A stretch of 64,000 nt of DNA. It comes from Megalonaias nervosa. Taxonomy: Eukaryota; Mollusca; Bivalvia; Unionida; Unionidae. Within the stretch, counting starts at the first letter, position 1. The number at the start of each line of letters is the position of its first letter. A program made the translations under genes and the position numbers. The stretch is from positions 81,133-145,132 of the forward strand of contig JAECUM010009832.1 in assembly GCA_016617855.1 (NCBI GenBank). Direction: 5' to 3'. Positions 54,404 through 60,400 of this stretch are shown piece by piece. The notes below the pieces were generated by a model. The model was not told where the DNA came from. It saw nothing but the letters and a program-made list of their open reading frames with translations, and searched no databases.

Positions 54404-57400
54404 CATATATAGATAGATATGCAAAATGCAGATCACATGGTCAATAACAGTATTCACAAATTGCAAAATTGCACTGGATCAAAAAGAGCACGATGGTCAG
54501 GAAAAATCAAAATACTAAAAAGAAACTGATAAATAACACAGGGCAAAACTGATGTGTAGTCTGCCCATGGATGGCTTGACACTAATTCTGCATGGCTGTT
54601 TGACAATTAATGTTTAGTATATATATGATATTGGCTGAGCATGAAATTTTTGTCATAAACTGATTTTAACAACCAAGTAGCAAAATGTCTATTTAGAACA
54701 TTTTATGATATCCTGCACACTTACCTGTCCAAAGGTGTAATTGGTGAAAAGACAGCCTTCATATTTGACCTCTACAAAGTCTCCATTTTCCAGCACCTTA
54801 CCATCTCCAAGGGTCAAATCCTGGGAGATTAGGGTATCCAGGGATCCACCCGCACTGTTTGCTTTTGCCAGAGCTATCTAGATAATTTATACAACATAAT
54901 GTACATTAGCCAGATCAGCATAGTGGTGTAAAAGTTGCCATATCGACAATCATCCAAGTAAAATGTCACTTACAAGTTTCTTCACTAAAATGGACAGATG
55001 GCAATATAAAACCATAATTATTGTATGTGGACAGGTGCAATTAAGATAATACTCTTGTTATGAGTCTATGCTCTTAAAATAAGTAACAAAAAAGAGTGAA
55101 GACAACAAGCTTTGTAAAATTTAAAAAATAATTTATTTCCCTAGAATACAAGGTGAAAAATGAGAAAAAAGAACTTGTGGTATTGCAAATTAAATCCAAA
55201 AATAATCCAAGAATTAAAAACACAAGTCCTAGTAATAAAAAGTCCTGAATAAAATTCAGTTCAAGTCCCAAAGAGATTTAAAATTGAAGGCAATGACGTC
55301 TGTTTTTAAAGACACAAGTCCTAGTAATAAAAAGTCCTGAATAAAATTCAGTTCAAGTCCCAAAGAGATTTAAAATTGAAGGTGATGATGTGTCTGTCAT
55401 GGCCTGCATCATACTTATGTGTCAACAGTCTCTTGTTGAATTACAGAAATATTATTCCAGGTGTGAATTCAGTATAAATTCCAATGAATGTCTTTATTCA
55501 AGAATTTTGTCACAGCACTTTTGTATTTCCAGAGAAAATAATCACTTGAATTCAATAATTTGAAAAAAATAAAATTCCACCCAAACTGGACACAACATAA
55601 TGCAACTTAAAGTGCCAGATGTTAAAGCACAACTGGTAAAATCCTGACAGTCACAAGATAATATAGTTCTCTGTTTGACCTCAGGTCACAAATTAGTCTT
55701 TTTCTAAAAACAACCACTACCCAGTGGAAAATAACCTTCTTGAATGATCTAATGAGCCTTGTTTTTTTTAAAAACATAATACCCTAAAAAATTCACTTTG
55801 GAATCCCCAAAACCCTGACCCAAATCAACATGTTTATGCCTTCTTGTTAACTTGAATAATAATTTAGTCAACGAGCTCACACCCATAGAGAATAATGAAG
55901 CTATTATTAGTTGTTTGCATAAATGATTAAAAAAAAATAATAAAAAAAGTCAATCAGGTTAAGCAGAAATGAACTCAATTTTGGACAAGGTCAAGTCGAG
56001 CAAACAATGTTACATTACAATAACATTTAATGAAATTAAAAAAAAATTAAAACTAACAGACAAGCAATTAATTAAATATACATAACACTCTTATAAGTAA
56101 AATGAATGTACCATATATACTTGCTTAAAATTCAACCTTTAATACTAAAAAATTTCTTAATGCAGAGTAGGGCTTGTCTTATGATCAGGATACATAAAAA
56201 ATAATTAAAATCTTACATCACTCCCTTAGCATGTAAAGGCAAACATGTGATGTTTTGCTGATTAGATAAATTCTACCTTAATCCTTCAATATGTAAAAAC
56301 AGCACTGCTTTGTTTTCCCCAGCGGACAATCCTTTGATTGTGCCTTGATACTTGTTCAATACCATGCTGAGTCCCTTTGATCATACCACACAAGAGACAC
56401 CTGTTCAGTTGCAGCAATCCGTTGATGTGATTTCGAAGGCTGTATGATCAATGTTTTTCTTACAGACCCCAGCTCAACCTCAACATAAATAACAGTCAAA
56501 GTTTACGAATAGTCAGTGTTCTGTCAATTACAGTGCACTTTGCCACTTAGATATCATACATCGCGACCTGAACTTAACTACTTTTACCAATATGGGGAAA
56601 AGAAAATGTAATGCATATGATGGAACATTTATGTCAAAGGTTATAGACTTTGCACTAGTGCTGCATAACATGAATTTGGTGTGTTGGAGAAATAGGTGTG
56701 TAAGTAGTGGAAGAAAATGTCTGTTCTAGTTGATAATGCCAGACATATGAAGAAAATCTGAATAATAAAAAATCCCTTATGCAAATTGGGAGTTTGCTTT
56801 AATGAGTGCACTCTACAGCAGTGTGTTTCAGGTGTAGTAGTTTGTCAAACTGAAGTTGCAGCGGCATCAAACATACTAAGCCTTGATGCCTTGTGGCACC
56901 ACGTTGTTATTGCAACTACTGGATGTTTACCTAAACAAGCCATTCAAGGCAAATATGTGTAAAGTGGCACCATGTCGTTATTGCAACTATTGGATGTTTA
57001 CCTAAACAAGCCATTCAAGGCAAATATGTGTAAACAGTGGCACCATGTCATTATTGCAACTACTGGATGTTTACCTAAACAAGCCATTCAAGGCAAATAT
57101 GTGTAAAGTGGCACCATGTCGTTATTGCAACTATTGGATGTTTACCTAAACAAGCCATTCAAGGCAAATATGTGTAAAGTGGCACCATGTCGTTATTGCA
57201 ACTATTGGATGTTTACCTAAACAAGCCATTCAAGGCAAATATGTGTAAACAGTGGCACCATGTCATTATTGCAACTACTGGATGTTTACCTAAACAAGCC
57301 ATTCAAGGCAAATATGTGTAAACTGTGGCACAAGTAGATTGTTGATGGGTCCAGAGAATTTACAAAGGCAGGAAATATAAGTATCCATGGACTGATTAAG

Positions 57401-60400
57401 TATCTCAGTGCATGTGTAATGCAGGAGAGACTGTGTTCAAATAATTTTAGTAATGTGGTATTTCCAATGCAATTTATGAGAGGTAAGATGATGAACTCTT
57501 TAGTGAGTTTGTTCTAGATAATCAGACAAGGAATCAGAGTTGAACGATGTTTGCAATGACAGTGGAGGAATTCAGAACTTTATTTCGTAACTCTGATGAT
57601 GAAAATAATTTTTGTTGGCTTCGAACCAGATGATATTAGACAGCGACATGTACAGGATATTGTGAATCACAAGAATGTGGACTTTACTTGAGTTTATTAT
57701 AATAGTTTTGGAATTGATATAGTACGTGATATTGTGAATCACATCATTCTGGATGACCATTTTTATACCCATATATGACATACAATTCAATCCATGGGCT
57801 TATTATATGAATGGATTAAAAAAGGTTAAGCATTATGGATTTCAATAAATGAAGATGGATAAAAGTCAAATTAAGTTGTTAAATTTATTTGGACATATTC
57901 AACTCAATAATACAAATGTATTTATTCTACATTTGTCTTTATTTGTCCTATCTCTGTCTATCCATCTATCCAGTTTGACTTTTTTTTCCACCAAGTGCAA
58001 CTCTGACTCACTGACCACATGTCACCCCTTGCAGATGGATTGACTTGCAAAAACACCTCAACTTATATATGGTTCATAGAGAAATTCGCTTTTTGCAGCC
58101 CTAAAATGGGAAGGGGGTTGACTTATGGCTGAGAAATTCGCTTTCTGCAGCCCTAAAATGGGATGGGGGTTGACTTATAGCTGAGAAATTCGCTTTTTGC
58201 AGCCCTAAAACGGGAAGGGGTTGACTTATAGCTGAACTGATTTATAAGCAAGTACATATGGTACATGTACACAAAAATAAAAAAAACATGATCTCAAATC
58301 GAAATGCTTTTTCCTTATGCTAACAGAAACACTGAAAAAGTCTGCAATATTACAATAAATTTTTTGACTTCTTTGTAAAACTTGTATGTTTATGTTAGCA
58401 TTTCTGACAGCCATAACAAATGAATGCCACCATGAAATTCATAGATAACTGTACATTTTCTTGTATTAGACTCTGTAAACAACACCATGCAATTCATTGT
58501 TCTCACACTGAGACCCGATACTACTAATCCTCACACTGAGACCCAATCATCCAAGTCTATACTACTAAACCTCACACTGAGACCTGATCATCCAACACTA
58601 CTAATTCTCACACTGAGACCAGTTCATTCAAACGTATACTACTAATCCTCACATTGAGACCAGATCATCCAAGTCTATACTACTAATCCTCACAATGAGA
58701 CCCAATCATCCAAGTCTATACTACTAATCCTCACACTGAGACCTGATCATCCAACACTACTAATTCTCACACTGAGACCGGTTCATTCAAATGTATACTA
58801 CTAATCCTCACATTGAGACCAGATCATCCAAGTCTATACTACTAATCCTCACACTGAGACCAGATCATCCAAGTCTATACTACTAATCTTCACACTGAGA
58901 CCTGATCATCCAAGTTTATATAACTAATCCTCGCCCTGAGACCAGATCATCCAAGTCTATACTACTAATCCTCGCAATGAGACCCAATCATCCAAGTCTA
59001 TACTACTAATCCTCACACTAAGACCCGATCATCCAAGTCTATACTATTAATCCGTGCACTGAGACCAATCATCCAAGTCTATACTACTAATCCTCGCACT
59101 GAGACCCGATCATTCAAGTCTATACTACTAAACATCACACTGAGACCCAATCATCCAAGTCTATACTACTAATCCTCACATTGAGATCACACTGAGGCCC
59201 AATCATCCAAGTCTATACTACTAATCCTCACACTGAGATCTGATCATCCAAGTCTCTACTACTAAACCTCACACATACATCTGATCATCCAACACTACTA
59301 ATCCTCACACTGAGATCTGATCATCCTAGTCTATACTACTAATCCTCACACTGAGACCTGATCATCCAAGTCTATACTACTAATCCTCACACTGGGACTT
59401 GATCATCCAAGTCTAAACTACTAATTATCACACTGAGACAGATCATCCAAGTCTACACAAGTAATTCTCAGAGACCTGATCATCCAAGTCTATACTACTA
59501 ATCCTCACACTGAGACCTGATCATCCAAGTCTATACTACTAAACCTCACACTGAGACCTAATCATCCAAGTCTGTACCACTAATTATCACACCGAGACCC
59601 GATCATCCTAGTCTATACTATCCTCACACTGAGACCCAATCATCCAAGTCTATACTACTAATCCTCACAATGAGACCTGATCATCCAAGTCTATACTACT
59701 AATTTTCACAATCAAACCAATCTTCCATTTCTATACTACCAAGCTTCACAAATGAGACTTGATCCTCCATGTCTATCAGACATGATTTTGGTTCTTTAGG
59801 AAAAATAAATGAAATTGTGAAAAAGGTTGGGGGTGGGGAGGGTCCTCCCCACCCCCAGTGGGGTTTCAAAGGGCACTGTCTCTGAGAGCATAAAAAAAAC
59901 TCCTGATGGCTCTCATTATCGTAATATTTAGCAAAATTGATATTTCATTCCAACAAAATACATCATTAAAGAAAACAACATACCCAACTTTAAACAATAA
60001 TTGAAGAATTTCACAATGTACATTGTCACATCAAGCTGATATCATATCATCGTGTTCTCCAATAATATTAGTGCAGAAGTTATTACATGAGCATGTCAAT
60101 GTTGACACAATAATTCAGTGACAATAGTTTTAAATTTTTGCAGTACATATTACATGTATATCACACTTTTCTCTTCTGATAACAAATGGGTTTTTTTCCG
60201 ATTTATTGTACAACTTTTAATTATATACATTAACTATATAAAAATATTCACATAAATTCACTTGTGTTTTCCCCTATTGGTTGAACACAACCTGTTGATG
60301 CTTATGTGCTAATCTTGCTTTCTTTGCAGCCTAGGCAAAGATTTATTATGCTTCCTTTTTTGTAACCACTGATTTTGTGTGCTCAATGTTCATTTTTTTC

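Larger units (their letters stand above)
56111..58261 (+). mobile_element. pogo/Tigger-like DNA transposon, defective
   Basis: Flanked by TA (56109-56110, 58262-58263). Left end CCATATATACTTGCTTA; inverted right end CCATATGTACTTGCTTA. The right subterminal region has three copies of a 52-bp repeat (58079, 58131, 58183) with 'gccctaaaatgggaaggggg'. Inside are broken transposase pieces and a derived minisatellite. TA target sites and CENP-B-like transposase motifs point to the pogo branch of Tc1/mariner. Confidence 0.8.
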
